Part shown: one piece after another, positions 6,337-14,470 of the stretch
Layout of the letters: the number at the start of each line of letters is the position of its first letter
Position numbering within the stretch: the first letter of the stretch is position 1
Position numbers and translations under genes: made by a program
NCBI GenBank assembly: GCA_051881615.1
Contig: JBJEQF010000003.1
Span: 1 to 22,162, forward strand
From: CAMFTQ01 sp051881615
GTDB taxonomy: Bacteria; Bacillota; Clostridia; Oscillospirales; Acutalibacteraceae
Length of the DNA: 22,162 nucleotides
Reading direction: 5' to 3'
The notes under the pieces: generated by a model
Databases searched by the model: none
The model's input: only the letters and a program-made list of their open reading frames with translations
What the model was told of the DNA's origin: nothing

Positions 6337-6361
6337 TTTCACTCCTCCTTAGCTTTCTCTC

Positions 6362-6703
6362 TTAGCTTTCTCTGCCGTCAAAAATGCGTATCAGTTTTTT
6401 GCATATCGGACAGCCTTCCTTTTCTGCCTGTGTGATAAGCATATTGTGCTTGACGGCTATGTCAATGTAATTTTTAAAAATCTTCTGCAAATCCCAGTGT
6501 ATCATCAAATCGTCCTCCAGTTCCTTTTTCTTTTTGAGCAATTCGCTTTCCGTAATTTCCTTTGTCCTGTACTGCTCTATGTAAAGGTGTAGGAGCGTTA
6601 CGAAAAACTTTTCGCCTAAATTTAAACCCTCAGGCTCAGGGTTCTGCCTTTTCGCTCGTTCTGTCAGCTTGTCAAGCTCAGAACGGTAAATCTCCGTCTG
6701 CAT
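6362..6703 (-). CDS. Helical phage protein with C-terminal CPIC (113 aa)
   Basis: The protein is mostly charged helix (residues 1-90, including KKKKELEDD) and ends with a CPICKK motif. The ATG at 6703 has GGAGG nine bases upstream. It overlaps the end of the DnaB-like helicase gene by 26 bases, so it may be made along with the helicase. I cannot assign a function; a helicase-loading role is only a guess from position. Confidence 0.65.
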   Translation of the reverse strand: MQTEIYRSELDKLTERAKRQNPEPEGLNLGEKFFVTLLHLYIEQYRTKEITESELLKKKKELEDDLMIHWDLQKIFKNYIDIAVKHNMLITQAEKEGCPICKKLIRIFDGRES

Positions 6704-8006
6704 CAAGATATACCTCCTCGTTTTTAGCCATATGTGCTATAGGCTTATAATCAGTATTTGCAGTACTATCGTGATTTTCTTCTTCATCGTCTGATGTTTC
6801 GCCTGTTTCTTCAATTTCTGTAAAGCGTTGGTGCTTGCCGTCAAAATTGAGCTTAAACTCCTTTGTGTTGCCAAACTTGTTTTTATCAAGCGTTAATTCT
6901 GTTTCCGATGCCTTAGCGTTCTTTGACTTATCGTTGACGTAATCTCGGTGCAAAAGCAAAACATAGTCGCTGTCCTGTTCAAGTCCTCCGCTTTCCTTTA
7001 GTGCTGACATTGTAGCCTTTTCTTTGGCACTTCTTGAAAGCTGCGAAAGCGTTACTATGCAACAGCCGATTTTTTTCGCTGTTGTTTTAAGCCGCTGCGA
7101 TATGTAGTCAATTCGCTGTCTGTTGTCTATAAACCATTCTCTCGATGTGATTATCTGCACATAGTCGATAATCACAAGCTCAGGCTTATACTCGTATATC
7201 AGACTGACAATATCCTCAACTGCAAAAACGCTGTCAAGCACCGTCAGGCTCTCATAATTATTTAAAATCATTTCAACCGTTTCTTTACGCACTCTGTGCC
7301 TGCCTGTGAGCGAATAGCTTATATTCGCTTTGTCTGCAATTATGCGGTCGTAAATCATAGCAGAGGACATCTCTAAGCTGAAGAACATCACTTTTTTGTC
7401 GGGATTGTTTGTCGCAATATTTATGGCAAACGTTGTCTTACCTGTTGACGGTCTTGCACCTATCGTTGACAAGGTACCTTTGAGAAAACCACCGTTTAGC
7501 CTGTTGTCGAGAAGCTCAAAGCCTGTCGGTACAAATTCGTACTCATTTTCGTACTCTGCAAGATATTTTTCGGCAGAGTTTATAAGCTGTGATGTACCAC
7601 TTTCACTGCTTTCAAGAATTTTGCGAACCTTGTCTTTTGTAATCTCTTCCGACAAAACAATGTCGGTAAGCTCCGACTTTAGCCTGCGTTCGCTTGATGT
7701 CTGCTTTATGTAATCAAGCGTATCATCAAGCTGTTCTCTAAGCAGTACAGGCGATACCGAATCATTGAGCGCAAGCATAACGGTTTTCTTTTCGTCAAGG
7801 CTGAGGCAGTCCATATAAACGTCAAAATCAGCATTCGGAAATTCTGTAAAGAGCTTTTTCAGCTTTCGGAATATCGTCTTTGCTATGCCGTTGCTGAAAT
7901 CCTTGTGACTTAGAGAGAATATTTTTTGCCGTTCGTTTTCTTCAAGTGCTGCTGCCGTTGCCAACAGCTTAAATTCGACAAGTTCAATTTGTGTTATCTG
8001 TTCCAT
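6678..8006 (-). CDS. Replicative DNA helicase, DnaB-like
   Basis: This 442-residue helicase unwinds the fork ahead of replication. Residues 1-110 form the helical N-terminal domain. The RecA-like motor carries Walker A GARPSTGKT (183-191), SLEMSS (210-215), Walker B LVIIDYVQI (277-285), the LSQLSR switch (320-325) and LKESGGLEQDSDYVLLLHR (336-354). This is slightly short of cellular DnaB. After the core comes an acidic, low-complexity tail (about 400-442) ending DADGDLPF, which looks like the tip of single-strand binding proteins. The gene follows the DnaD-like initiator with a 13-base overlap. Initiator plus helicase is the usual phage replisome pair. Confidence 0.93.
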   Translation of the reverse strand: MEQITQIELVEFKLLATAAALEENERQKIFSLSHKDFSNGIAKTIFRKLKKLFTEFPNADFDVYMDCLSLDEKKTVMLALNDSVSPVLLREQLDDTLDYIKQTSSERRLKSELTDIVLSEEITKDKVRKILESSESGTSQLINSAEKYLAEYENEYEFVPTGFELLDNRLNGGFLKGTLSTIGARPSTGKTTFAINIATNNPDKKVMFFSLEMSSAMIYDRIIADKANISYSLTGRHRVRKETVEMILNNYESLTVLDSVFAVEDIVSLIYEYKPELVIIDYVQIITSREWFIDNRQRIDYISQRLKTTAKKIGCCIVTLSQLSRSAKEKATMSALKESGGLEQDSDYVLLLHRDYVNDKSKNAKASETELTLDKNKFGNTKEFKLNFDGKHQRFTEIEETGETSDDEEENHDSTANTDYKPIAHMAKNEEVYLDADGDLPF

Positions 8007-8809
8007 AGCTCTTTAAATTCTCCGCTTTTAATTCTGTCCAAGGCTTTCTGCTGTTCATCGTCAGATAGATGTACGAAACGGTCGTACAACTGTTTCCAGT
8101 TTTCGGGGAACTGTGTACCCGAGCGTTCAAAAGCTGTGTGAAAGCTGTCAGCCGCCCAATCGTCATAGCAATCGTCTTGCTTTTCTTTCTGCCGTGAATA
8201 GCGCTCTACTTCGATATAGCTTACTGTTCTTTCGGCAGGCTTTGGCGGCTCGCCCGAAAGGGGCGAAGCCGGCAAAGACGGCACAGCTTTTTCTATCTCT
8301 TTTTCTGTGTCGCTTCGCCCTTGAGGGGCGAGCGACACATTGTTCCCATTGTTATATTGTTTATATTGTTTAGTTGTAGTCGGCTTGTTGGTCGCTCTGT
8401 CGGTCGGGGTGTTAGTCGGCTTGTTGGTCGCTTTGTTGGTTGCTCTGTCGGTCGAATTTCGACTAACTACATTTTGGTATGAGGTGTAATTTGGTATTGT
8501 AATTTTGTGGAATTTGTTGGGTGCAGTTTCTACCACAATAGCACCGCAATCATTAAGGAGCTTTAAGCACCTTTTGAGTGATGTGCATTTTATCTTTATC
8601 AAATGCGACAGGCTGTCTATACTGCAAACGATACTGCCTTTTTCTATCGTCTGTCCCTGCCATTTTTTATTCTGATGATTTACCACCAACAGTAATTTGA
8701 CAAAACAGGCAAATACGGTATTATCGTCTGCATATTCCCAGTCAAGCATACTGCGATACATCGCAACAAAGCCTTTCTTTTTATTCTCCTTGATTTTTTC
8801 CTTTTCCAC
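7994..8809 (-). CDS. DnaD-like replication initiator / replisome organiser
   Basis: The N-terminal 110 residues (RSMLDWEYADDNTVFACFVKLL, then a winged-helix region with LIKIKCTSLKRCLKLLNDCG) match phage replisome organisers that bind the origin and load DnaB. A Thr/Asn/Pro-rich linker with repeated DRATNKATNKPT units follows, then a Pro-rich part, and a short C-terminal helical domain (DDWAADSFHTAFERSG) that may contact the helicase. I chose the GTG at 8809, which has AAGGAGGT eight bases upstream; a GTG/ATG-type start at 8848 would extend it by 13 residues without a ribosome binding site. The order nuclease, initiator, DnaB is typical of phage replication modules. Confidence 0.85.
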   Translation of the reverse strand: MEKEKIKENKKKGFVAMYRSMLDWEYADDNTVFACFVKLLLVVNHQNKKWQGQTIEKGSIVCSIDSLSHLIKIKCTSLKRCLKLLNDCGAIVVETAPNKFHKITIPNYTSYQNVVSRNSTDRATNKATNKPTNTPTDRATNKPTTTKQYKQYNNGNNVSLAPQGRSDTEKEIEKAVPSLPASPLSGEPPKPAERTVSYIEVERYSRQKEKQDDCYDDWAADSFHTAFERSGTQFPENWKQLYDRFVHLSDDEQQKALDRIKSGEFKELWNR

Positions 8810-9125
8810 TGCCTTCCACCTCCTTAACAAGTTTTTTTGCGTCCTCAACGCTTCTCATAATTACATATCTGTAGCCTAAACTTTCTACCGTTTTCTGAAA
8901 GTGCTTCTGCGCCTTGCTCTGCCGTCCTGTGTCCGTTTTAATCTCAACGAATAGCGTTTTACCGCCCCTTGCAAAAAGCGTTAAATCAGCCTCACCAGGC
9001 AAGCCTATGACTATCGGTGTGCCGTAGGCTGTGAGGAACGTACCGACGTTGTTACGTCTGCATATTCCAGCCTTTGACAGCTCGGCACGGATATTGTTTT
9101 GGAGCTTTGTTTCCTGTTTTCCCAT
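8781..9125 (-). CDS. VRR-NUC domain nuclease
   Basis: This 114-residue stand-alone nuclease shows the PD-(D/E)xK signature in LPGEADLTLF (Asp47), FVEIKT (Glu61, Lys63) and GRQSKAQKHF (Gln69). VRR-NUC proteins of phages cut branched DNA such as Holliday junctions. All the catalytic residues are present. It overlaps the helicase gene upstream by 74 bases and the initiator downstream by 29 bases. The place between helicase and initiator is the usual one. Confidence 0.9.
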   Translation of the reverse strand: MGKQETKLQNNIRAELSKAGICRRNNVGTFLTAYGTPIVIGLPGEADLTLFARGGKTLFVEIKTDTGRQSKAQKHFQKTVESLGYRYVIMRSVEDAKKLVKEVEGSGKGKNQGE

Positions 9126-10446
9126 TTAACCATCCTCTTGATTTTTGTTGGTAATAAACCCAACCCGGCTTGTAGCCGTGGAGCTTTGCGAATTGCGACA
9201 GCTCCTCTACATTTTGACATTCGCTTGCAGAGAGGTAATGCTTAACCCTTTCCTTTGCCTGCGTGATTCTGATGAGCTTTACATCAACCGTTTTCACCTC
9301 GTTGTTTGCAAACTCAAATTCCGTTTTGCAAACAGGGCAGACCCTTGTGCTTATCGGAACGGCTGCAAAGCAGTTTTTACAGATTTTAAGTGGCTGTTCC
9401 TGCTGTGAGTTTTTGTTTTTCTTATGCCCTTCAAGCGTCCATTCACGCTCTCTGTCGGGGAATCCGAAACGCTCGATGTTGTTTACGTGGTCAATGATAA
9501 TCGCCCGCTTGCCCTCTTTGTATCTCATACAGCGCATTGACTGTTGTGTGTAGAGTATCAGAGATTTAGTAGGGCGGAGCAGTATAACGCACTCGCAGTC
9601 TGGCACGTCAAACCCCTCTGAAACAATATCAACGTTGCACAGGATTTTTATTGCACCGTTTCGGAAGTCGCTTATTATCCTGTCACGCTCTGATTTTGGA
9701 GTAGTACCGTCAATGTGCGCAGACGGTATTCCGTTTTTTGAAAATTCCTCTGCTGTCTGCTTTGAAAATTCAACTGTCGGCAGATAGCATATAGCCTGTT
9801 TTCCGTCAGCCAGTCGGCGGTAATGCTTTATTGTATCGCCGTAAATTTTCTTTTTGTTTTTATCAAAGAAGTTGGCAACATCAGATTGCAGAAAATCACC
9901 GTTTCTTGTGCGGAATTTCGGCATTTTGACAATAGGGGCATAGTAGTCATAGGGTGAAAGATAACTGTTGTCTATAAGCCATTTTGCCGTAACTCCGACT
10001 ATCAGAAGGTCGTTTACATCTGCAAGTCCTGTTCCGTCTATACGTTCGGGAGTAGCAGTAACACCGATGCGTGGTACACCGCTGAAATGCTCATATATTT
10101 TTTTATATGTCTGTGCTAAGCTGTGATGATTTTCGTCCGTTATAATCAGGTCTGGTGCAGCTTCTCGGTGCAGATGTCTTACAAGCGTCTGCACCATTGT
10201 AATTCTGCACAAACTCATATCCACGCCGTATTTTACAAACGTGCTGAAAATCTGCTCGCACAGCTCCTTGCGGTGAACAAGGAACAGCACCTGCCGTCCT
10301 GTGAGCGTGTATAGCTTTGCGATTTCGGCTAATATGACGGATTTACCGCCGCCGCAGGGAAGTACAACACAGGGGGCGGTGTAGCCGTCATCAAGAGCCT
10401 TGAAAACCTTTTCAATCAGCTCTTGTTGATATACTCGCAGTTCCAT
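9052..10446 (-). CDS. DEAD/DEAH-box superfamily 2 helicase with zinc ribbon
   Basis: The 464-residue enzyme has Walker A PCGGGKS (30-36), DENH box (104-107), TATPER (130-135), a C-terminal motor with IVSEGFDVP (about 274-282), and an atypical motif VI QQSMRCMR (301-308; the usual Gly is Met). A zinc ribbon follows: CKNC (356-359) and CPVC (370-373). Related phage helicases act in replication or recombination. The start ATG shares one base with the DUF669 stop codon, so translation is coupled. The last 25 residues lie inside the VRR-NUC gene in another frame and look unlike a folded tail, so a frameshift near the end is possible. Confidence 0.9.
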   Translation of the reverse strand: MELRVYQQELIEKVFKALDDGYTAPCVVLPCGGGKSVILAEIAKLYTLTGRQVLFLVHRKELCEQIFSTFVKYGVDMSLCRITMVQTLVRHLHREAAPDLIITDENHHSLAQTYKKIYEHFSGVPRIGVTATPERIDGTGLADVNDLLIVGVTAKWLIDNSYLSPYDYYAPIVKMPKFRTRNGDFLQSDVANFFDKNKKKIYGDTIKHYRRLADGKQAICYLPTVEFSKQTAEEFSKNGIPSAHIDGTTPKSERDRIISDFRNGAIKILCNVDIVSEGFDVPDCECVILLRPTKSLILYTQQSMRCMRYKEGKRAIIIDHVNNIERFGFPDREREWTLEGHKKNKNSQQEQPLKICKNCFAAVPISTRVCPVCKTEFEFANNEVKTVDVKLIRITQAKERVKHYLSASECQNVEELSQFAKLHGYKPGWVYYQQKSRGWLNGKTGNKAPKQYPCRAVKGWNMQT

Positions 10447-11042
10447 CAGAACGGCAAATCGTCTTCGCCGTCATCAAGTGTAGCAAAGCCGTTGATTGCT
10501 TGCGTTGCAGACGGAGCAGATCCGTTTAAGTATTTCGGCGCAGGCAGAGTGAAGTTGCCGCTTTTCAGAGCGTCAAGCTCAATAATGCTGAAGGGTTCTG
10601 CAAAAAAGCCTTTACTGCCGTTGAAATCATACTCCTTTTCACGGAATATCATACCGACCTTACAGCCCTTTAGTGCGGCACCGTCCCATTCCTTAGAAAA
10701 GTCAATGTTGAGATTATTGCTTTTCTTAATTCTTTCAAGCGCAGTCTTTATTTTCTTTTCATTACTTTCGTCATACTGACCGCCGTTAGGATACCACAGG
10801 CGTAAAACTCCCTTGTACTTTGCCTTGTCTGCGTTTGTCGAGGACCTGTCCTGCTTGAACCTGTCCATATAGTAGTCCTTGAACTCGCCTGACGATATGT
10901 CAAAAAGTAGACACAGCGCACAGCTGTTGTTTGCGCCTGTCTGTTCCTCGGCACGAAGTATTTTAATCTCGTATGCACCGGGAGGGAGCTTTTTGATGTC
11001 TGTGTATTCCTGAATGTCGTTATAATTTGTAAATCCTCTCAT
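10446..11042 (-). CDS. DUF669 protein, probable single-strand DNA-binding role
   Basis: The 198-residue product starts with YNDIQEYTDIKKLPPGAYEIKI, then LLFDISSGEFKDYYMDRF, the pattern of the DUF669 family found in phage recombination modules. It ends with DDGEDDLPF, an acidic tip like that of bacterial single-strand binding proteins, which recruits other replication enzymes. It lies between the RecA-like ATPase and the helicase. The single-strand binding role is inferred from the tip and the position, not from a proven activity. Confidence 0.85.
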   Translation of the reverse strand: MRGFTNYNDIQEYTDIKKLPPGAYEIKILRAEEQTGANNSCALCLLFDISSGEFKDYYMDRFKQDRSSTNADKAKYKGVLRLWYPNGGQYDESNEKKIKTALERIKKSNNLNIDFSKEWDGAALKGCKVGMIFREKEYDFNGSKGFFAEPFSIIELDALKSGNFTLPAPKYLNGSAPSATQAINGFATLDDGEDDLPF

Positions 11043-11079
11043 AATTTAAAAGTCCTTTCACTTATAGTCTTAAAACTTA

Positions 11080-11107
11080 AAAAGTTGCACTCTAAAGAGC
11101 AACTTTT
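11080..11107 (-). terminator. Hairpin between the RecA-like ATPase and DUF669 genes
   Basis: AAAAGTTGC (11080-11088) pairs perfectly with GCAACTTTT (11099-11107). On the minus strand it lies after the stop of the ATPase gene and is followed by TAAGTTTT, so it may be a partial terminator that lowers expression downstream, or an mRNA stability element. Confidence 0.4.
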
Positions 11108-11729
11108 AAGAATTTAGTCCGTAATATTCTCTGATTGTCTTATCAACGAGCTTTAGGTCGTTGTCGATTATTTGTTCTTCAAACATTTCTTCTGGTGATT
11201 TTGAAATGTCATTTCCGCTTGAGTTTGTTATAAAATGATGTCCTGTATCATCTGAAACGCAACGCAGGGAAATTGTCACCATACCCTCAACACAAACCTT
11301 TTGTTCAAGGAGCTTACCCATCATCTTTAGCTTTGTGTTGTTGTAATCGTCTGTTTCCTCGTGCATTATTATGTAAACAATTACATCATCGGGAAGAGTT
11401 GATTTAATAAATTCAAGCAGTCCCCAGAAATCGTTTCCTATATTGTCGTATGTTTCAAAAGCGTTTTTTGTCTGACCCTTTTCACGCATATAGCGATTAG
11501 TCAGAATATAGCCTGCATCATCAATAACAGCCGTTTTTGTCGGCATTTTTGACAGCTTATCCTTAATTAAGTTGACATTATCGCTTTTCAGAACATACTT
11601 AAATGTTTTTTTGAACGGCAAAAATTTGCGTTCAACGTTCACAAGAAAAATCTCTTCTTCACCAAAGTTTTTTAGGCTTCGGCTTTTTCCGCTTCCTGAT
11701 TTTCCGTAAATAATTACGGGCATTCCCAT
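11106..11729 (-). CDS. Sak4/RecA-like phage ATPase
   Basis: The 207-residue protein has Walker A GKSGSGKS (9-16) and a Walker B-like TAVIDDAGY (66-74), followed by VYIIMHEETDD, the pattern of the RecA-core 'AAA_24/phage nucleotide-binding' group that includes Sak4 single-strand annealing proteins. It lacks the N- and C-terminal domains of full RecA. Beside DUF669, a helicase and a VRR-NUC nuclease it most likely serves phage recombination. AAAGGAG lies nine bases before the ATG. The family call is firm, the exact role less so. Confidence 0.83.
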   Translation of the reverse strand: MGMPVIIYGKSGSGKSRSLKNFGEEEIFLVNVERKFLPFKKTFKYVLKSDNVNLIKDKLSKMPTKTAVIDDAGYILTNRYMREKGQTKNAFETYDNIGNDFWGLLEFIKSTLPDDVIVYIIMHEETDDYNNTKLKMMGKLLEQKVCVEGMVTISLRCVSDDTGHHFITNSSGNDISKSPEEMFEEQIIDNDLKLVDKTIREYYGLNS

Positions 11730-11731
11730 TT

Positions 11732-12886
11732 TTATTTCACTCCTTTTGGTTTATAAATTTCGCCTGTAACAGTTATCGGACAGCCGTTGCCGATGCACTT
11801 ATAGCGCTGTGTATTAGATACACCCTCGGTATAATTATCAGGTAATGTTTGTAATCTTTCGGCTTCAACAGGTGTTAACTTGCGTACTACATAATAGCCA
11901 TCAGGCAGATTGATAGGATACAAATTGCCATTACAGTTTACGTAACCATTTTTCACCTCATAAACGCCACATCTTAGTTTTGATGTTATATTTACAGGTG
12001 CAAGATATAAACCTGTTTTTGCACCTTGACCGCCACCGTTAGCTGACAACGATACTGATTTACCGTAAGGAGAATAGATACGCTGACCTTGCCCACCGTT
12101 ACCGTATTGACCGATTCTAACAGGTTCTATTATATAATTATTATGTATGTAGCTACCCGTTGCCGTTATAGTAGGCATTTTATCTCGCTTTTTGATGCTG
12201 CCTTGATTAAAACCGTGCGACCGCTGATAGATAACAGGCTCAGCAACCATTGTGTGTCTGTGGCGGACTAAAGTGTCCTTAAATATTGCTGCCTGACATC
12301 TTGTTGTGTAAGCGTATGATTTTTCCAGCCAAGCTACACCGCTCTCAAGAATATCATTGAGCAATATTCCTTTATCTTCTGGCTGCCCAATATCGGGTAT
12401 ATTAGTCCAGTAGCACCTCTTTCGTTGTTGTGCTGATACTAACGCTGAATTTATCATTATAGGTTGAACACCTAATTGTTCTGATATAAAGGCTTTAATA
12501 TTTTTATGTATGCTGTAATTGTTTTCGTAAAGGAAATACTTGCAACGGCTCTCTCTTAAGGCTCTGACGAAGTGCATAAATAATTGACCGCCTACACCGT
12601 CAGGAGTAATTTCTCTGCTTTTTTTAGCGATAGACCAGTATGTGCAAGGACTACCGCCAATAAGCAAATCAAAGCCTTTATACTGTGTAAAGTCGGCAGT
12701 TGTCACATCTCCCATTTGCTCAATCTGCGGATAGTTCTTTTTGCTGACTTTAATTGCATATTTATCAATTTCATAAGCTACATACCTTTCAACAGGTATT
12801 CCTGCACGTTCAAGAGCAACCATTCCGCAGCTTATGCCGTCAAATAAACTTAGTACGTTTAAACTCTTCCTGCTGATTTTTAGCAC
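11732..12886 (-). CDS. DNA (cytosine-5) methyltransferase
   Basis: All core motifs are visible: motif I LSLFDGISCG (12-21), motif IV GGSPCTYWS with catalytic Cys81, motif VI YENNYS (120-125, where the usual ENV is ENN), motif VIII SAQQRKRCYWT, and the C-terminal RKLTPVEAERLQTLPDNYT...GNG. It methylates C5 of cytosine in a DNA target site; the variable region between motifs VIII and IX sets specificity. No paired restriction enzyme is nearby, so this is an orphan phage methyltransferase, probably for protection or regulation. The GTG at 12886 is crowded by its ribosome binding site, and homologues usually start near codon 10, where this gene has TTA, so the start is uncertain. Confidence 0.92.
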   Translation of the reverse strand: MLKISRKSLNVLSLFDGISCGMVALERAGIPVERYVAYEIDKYAIKVSKKNYPQIEQMGDVTTADFTQYKGFDLLIGGSPCTYWSIAKKSREITPDGVGGQLFMHFVRALRESRCKYFLYENNYSIHKNIKAFISEQLGVQPIMINSALVSAQQRKRCYWTNIPDIGQPEDKGILLNDILESGVAWLEKSYAYTTRCQAAIFKDTLVRHRHTMVAEPVIYQRSHGFNQGSIKKRDKMPTITATGSYIHNNYIIEPVRIGQYGNGGQGQRIYSPYGKSVSLSANGGGQGAKTGLYLAPVNITSKLRCGVYEVKNGYVNCNGNLYPINLPDGYYVVRKLTPVEAERLQTLPDNYTEGVSNTQRYKCIGNGCPITVTGEIYKPKGVK

Positions 12887-13049
12887 CTCTTTCTCTTTTC
12901 CTGTACCTTTCGCATTTCATTACGATTGTTATACCGTTATTCTTTTCACATCGCAGTGACTTTAGACAGTCACTACACAAATGCCCGAAATGCTTTTTAG
13001 TATCTTTGTCGCAAAATGGCTGATATTTGCGGATGTCCTTGTTTCTCAT
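12840..13049 (-). CDS. Small basic Cys-containing protein (69 aa)
   Basis: The protein is Lys/Arg-rich with Cys13, then CSDC, CEK and CER, a possible zinc site. It begins seven bases after the Lar-like gene, with GGGAGTG before the ATG, and its end overlaps the methyltransferase start by 47 bases. No family is recognised. Its place next to the methyltransferase and the Lar-like gene would suit a restriction-related role, but nothing in the sequence shows this. Confidence 0.6.
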   Translation of the reverse strand: MRNKDIRKYQPFCDKDTKKHFGHLCSDCLKSLRCEKNNGITIVMKCERYRKRERGAKNQQEEFKRTKFI

Positions 13050-13055
13050 TTTTTA

Positions 13056-13298
13056 TCACTCCCTGTCAGCCGTTCTTCTGTTCCAAGCGTTAATTGCTTC
13101 TGCTTCTGCCGCAGAGCTATGGCTTGTCTTTCCGTATTTTTCTAACGGTATTCTCTCGGTTCTTGCGTTGCAGTTTAGGCAACGTACATATGTCACTTTT
13201 GTTGTATTACCGTTTATAAATGCTCTGTGATGAGTTTCTAAGTACGCTTTTCCGCCGCAAAAAGGGCAGGGTTTTAATAATCTCTTTTGTTCGCTCAT
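13056..13298 (-). CDS. Lar-like restriction alleviation zinc-ribbon protein, second copy
   Basis: The 80-residue product has LLKPCPFCGGKAYLE, CLNC and the C-terminal AEAINAWNRR, the Lar-like signature. It is longer than the copy at 6021-6233, with an insert between the Cys pairs and the C-terminal signature. It lies close to the cytosine methyltransferase, which fits an anti-restriction neighbourhood. Its start overlaps the HTH regulator stop by four bases. Confidence 0.85.
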   Translation of the reverse strand: MSEQKRLLKPCPFCGGKAYLETHHRAFINGNTTKVTYVRCLNCNARTERIPLEKYGKTSHSSAAEAEAINAWNRRTADRE

Positions 13299-13714
13299 TC
13301 TGACACCTCGCTTTCTCTCGGCTCGAAAAGCTGTTCGAAGGACATACCCGAGAACTTAATTAAGTTTTTTATTTGATTTATTGTTATGGTGACACTTTCA
13401 CCGCCTTCAATAAATCGCTGAAATTTACTAACAGAACTTTTATTGCTTGTGCCGTTGCATATGCGAGTAAGTTTAGATACCGTCATACTGGTATCATTAG
13501 CGAATAAATCATAAACACCTTTGTATGCTATTTTCTCAATATTTGCATTATTTTTCCTGATTCTTTCGTTATTGCCGATCTGAAGTTCTGCTTTTTTAAT
13601 CAGTTCCTCGACCGACTGTTTTGTCACGCCGTAAATATCAGCTATTGCCTGATATGTCATACCTTGTTCTCTCAGTACTATGTAATGTGCAACCTTGCTT
13701 AAATTATTTATCAT
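13295..13714 (-). CDS. Regulator with two helix-turn-helix regions
   Basis: The N-terminal region (MTYQAIADIYGVTKQSVEEL, about 19-38) is a helix-turn-helix of the sigma-region-4 or Trp-repressor type. The C-terminal half (about 75-133) resembles a XRE-type domain (MTVSKLTRICNGTSNKSSVSKF ... ITINQIKNLIKFSGMSFEQL). Two different HTH domains in one 139-residue protein is unusual. It probably regulates transcription of the element. It is coupled to the YopX gene by a four-base overlap. Confidence 0.7.
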   Translation of the reverse strand: MINNLSKVAHYIVLREQGMTYQAIADIYGVTKQSVEELIKKAELQIGNNERIRKNNANIEKIAYKGVYDLFANDTSMTVSKLTRICNGTSNKSSVSKFQRFIEGGESVTITINQIKNLIKFSGMSFEQLFEPRESEVSE

Positions 13715-14142
13715 TCTGACGCCTCCAGTAATTCGGGGTTGTCGTAGATATTGCCGACAACAAGTAAGTCGTTTATAAAAATCTCAAGCTCGCCTGCATC
13801 TATTTCCATATGCCCACTTTTATTTGCGAGAGCAAAGCAGGCATAAGTCGGAAACCACTTAATCACATAAAGGTATCCGCTTTCAACATCCTTGACAATA
13901 TCGTCTTCAAAAATCTTCTTGCCGTTCTTGTCGGTCAAGCCTGTGTACTGACCGACTGTATCAGCATAAACCGAAAATTTATGAACTTCGGGTTCTTGCT
14001 GATAAATGATAGCAAAATCTCCACCTCGGTTTTGTGGGAATATGCCGCCGTAAACCCAATTACTCGGCATTTTATCTCCTCTGACATTCATTATTTTTTC
14101 GCCGTAGCGTCTTGTCTGTCCTCTGAATAATATTTCTCTCAT
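13711..14142 (-). CDS. YopX family protein
   Basis: The 143-residue protein starts MREILFRGQTRR and contains WVYGGIFPQ, TVGQYTGLTDKNGKKIFEDDIV and VVGNIYDNPELL, the classical YopX pattern (named from Bacillus phage SPbeta). The family is widespread in Firmicute phages and has no known function. AAGGAGG lies five bases before the ATG. Confidence 0.95.
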   Translation of the reverse strand: MREILFRGQTRRYGEKIMNVRGDKMPSNWVYGGIFPQNRGGDFAIIYQQEPEVHKFSVYADTVGQYTGLTDKNGKKIFEDDIVKDVESGYLYVIKWFPTYACFALANKSGHMEIDAGELEIFINDLLVVGNIYDNPELLEASE

Positions 14143-14189
14143 AACTTCCTCCTTGACATTCTCATATTTTATATGTAGAATTAAATTGA

Positions 14190-14450
14190 TTATTTTTCAG
14201 TCGGCTTATATGTACCGATCTGAATTTTTCCTAAAACACTTCTGCTCTCGCCAAATTGCAGAGGTGTTTTTTCTTTTGCAAGGCTGTTAAGTTCTTTGGC
14301 TCTTGCTCTGTCAGTTTCGAATTGCTGACGAGTTTTATAAAAACGGCACTTGTCGCAATGTCTGCGTGTTGTTGCCTCACACAGCTTTGCCTTTGCTCCG
14401 TTGTAGGCGAAGCAGTCTGTTTTTATTGCGTGTTGTTCTGATTTAGACAT
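14190..14450 (-). CDS. Small Cys-rich phage protein (86 aa)
   Basis: The N-terminal part shows DCFAYNGAKAKLCEATTRRH then CDKCRFYKTRQQFETDRARA, a four-Cys arrangement common in small phage proteins and likely to bind zinc. The C terminus ends QIGTYKPTEK. The ATG at 14450 has AGGTGA upstream; a GTG three codons earlier lies within that site. The role is unknown. Confidence 0.75.
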   Translation of the reverse strand: MSKSEQHAIKTDCFAYNGAKAKLCEATTRRHCDKCRFYKTRQQFETDRARAKELNSLAKEKTPLQFGESRSVLGKIQIGTYKPTEK

Positions 14451-14470
14451 TTGTATCACCTCGCTTTTCT

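Noticed and set aside
11732..12886. Inactive methyltransferase because motif VI is ENN instead of ENV
   Set aside because: The catalytic Cys and all other motifs are intact, and I recall similar ENN variants in phage enzymes.
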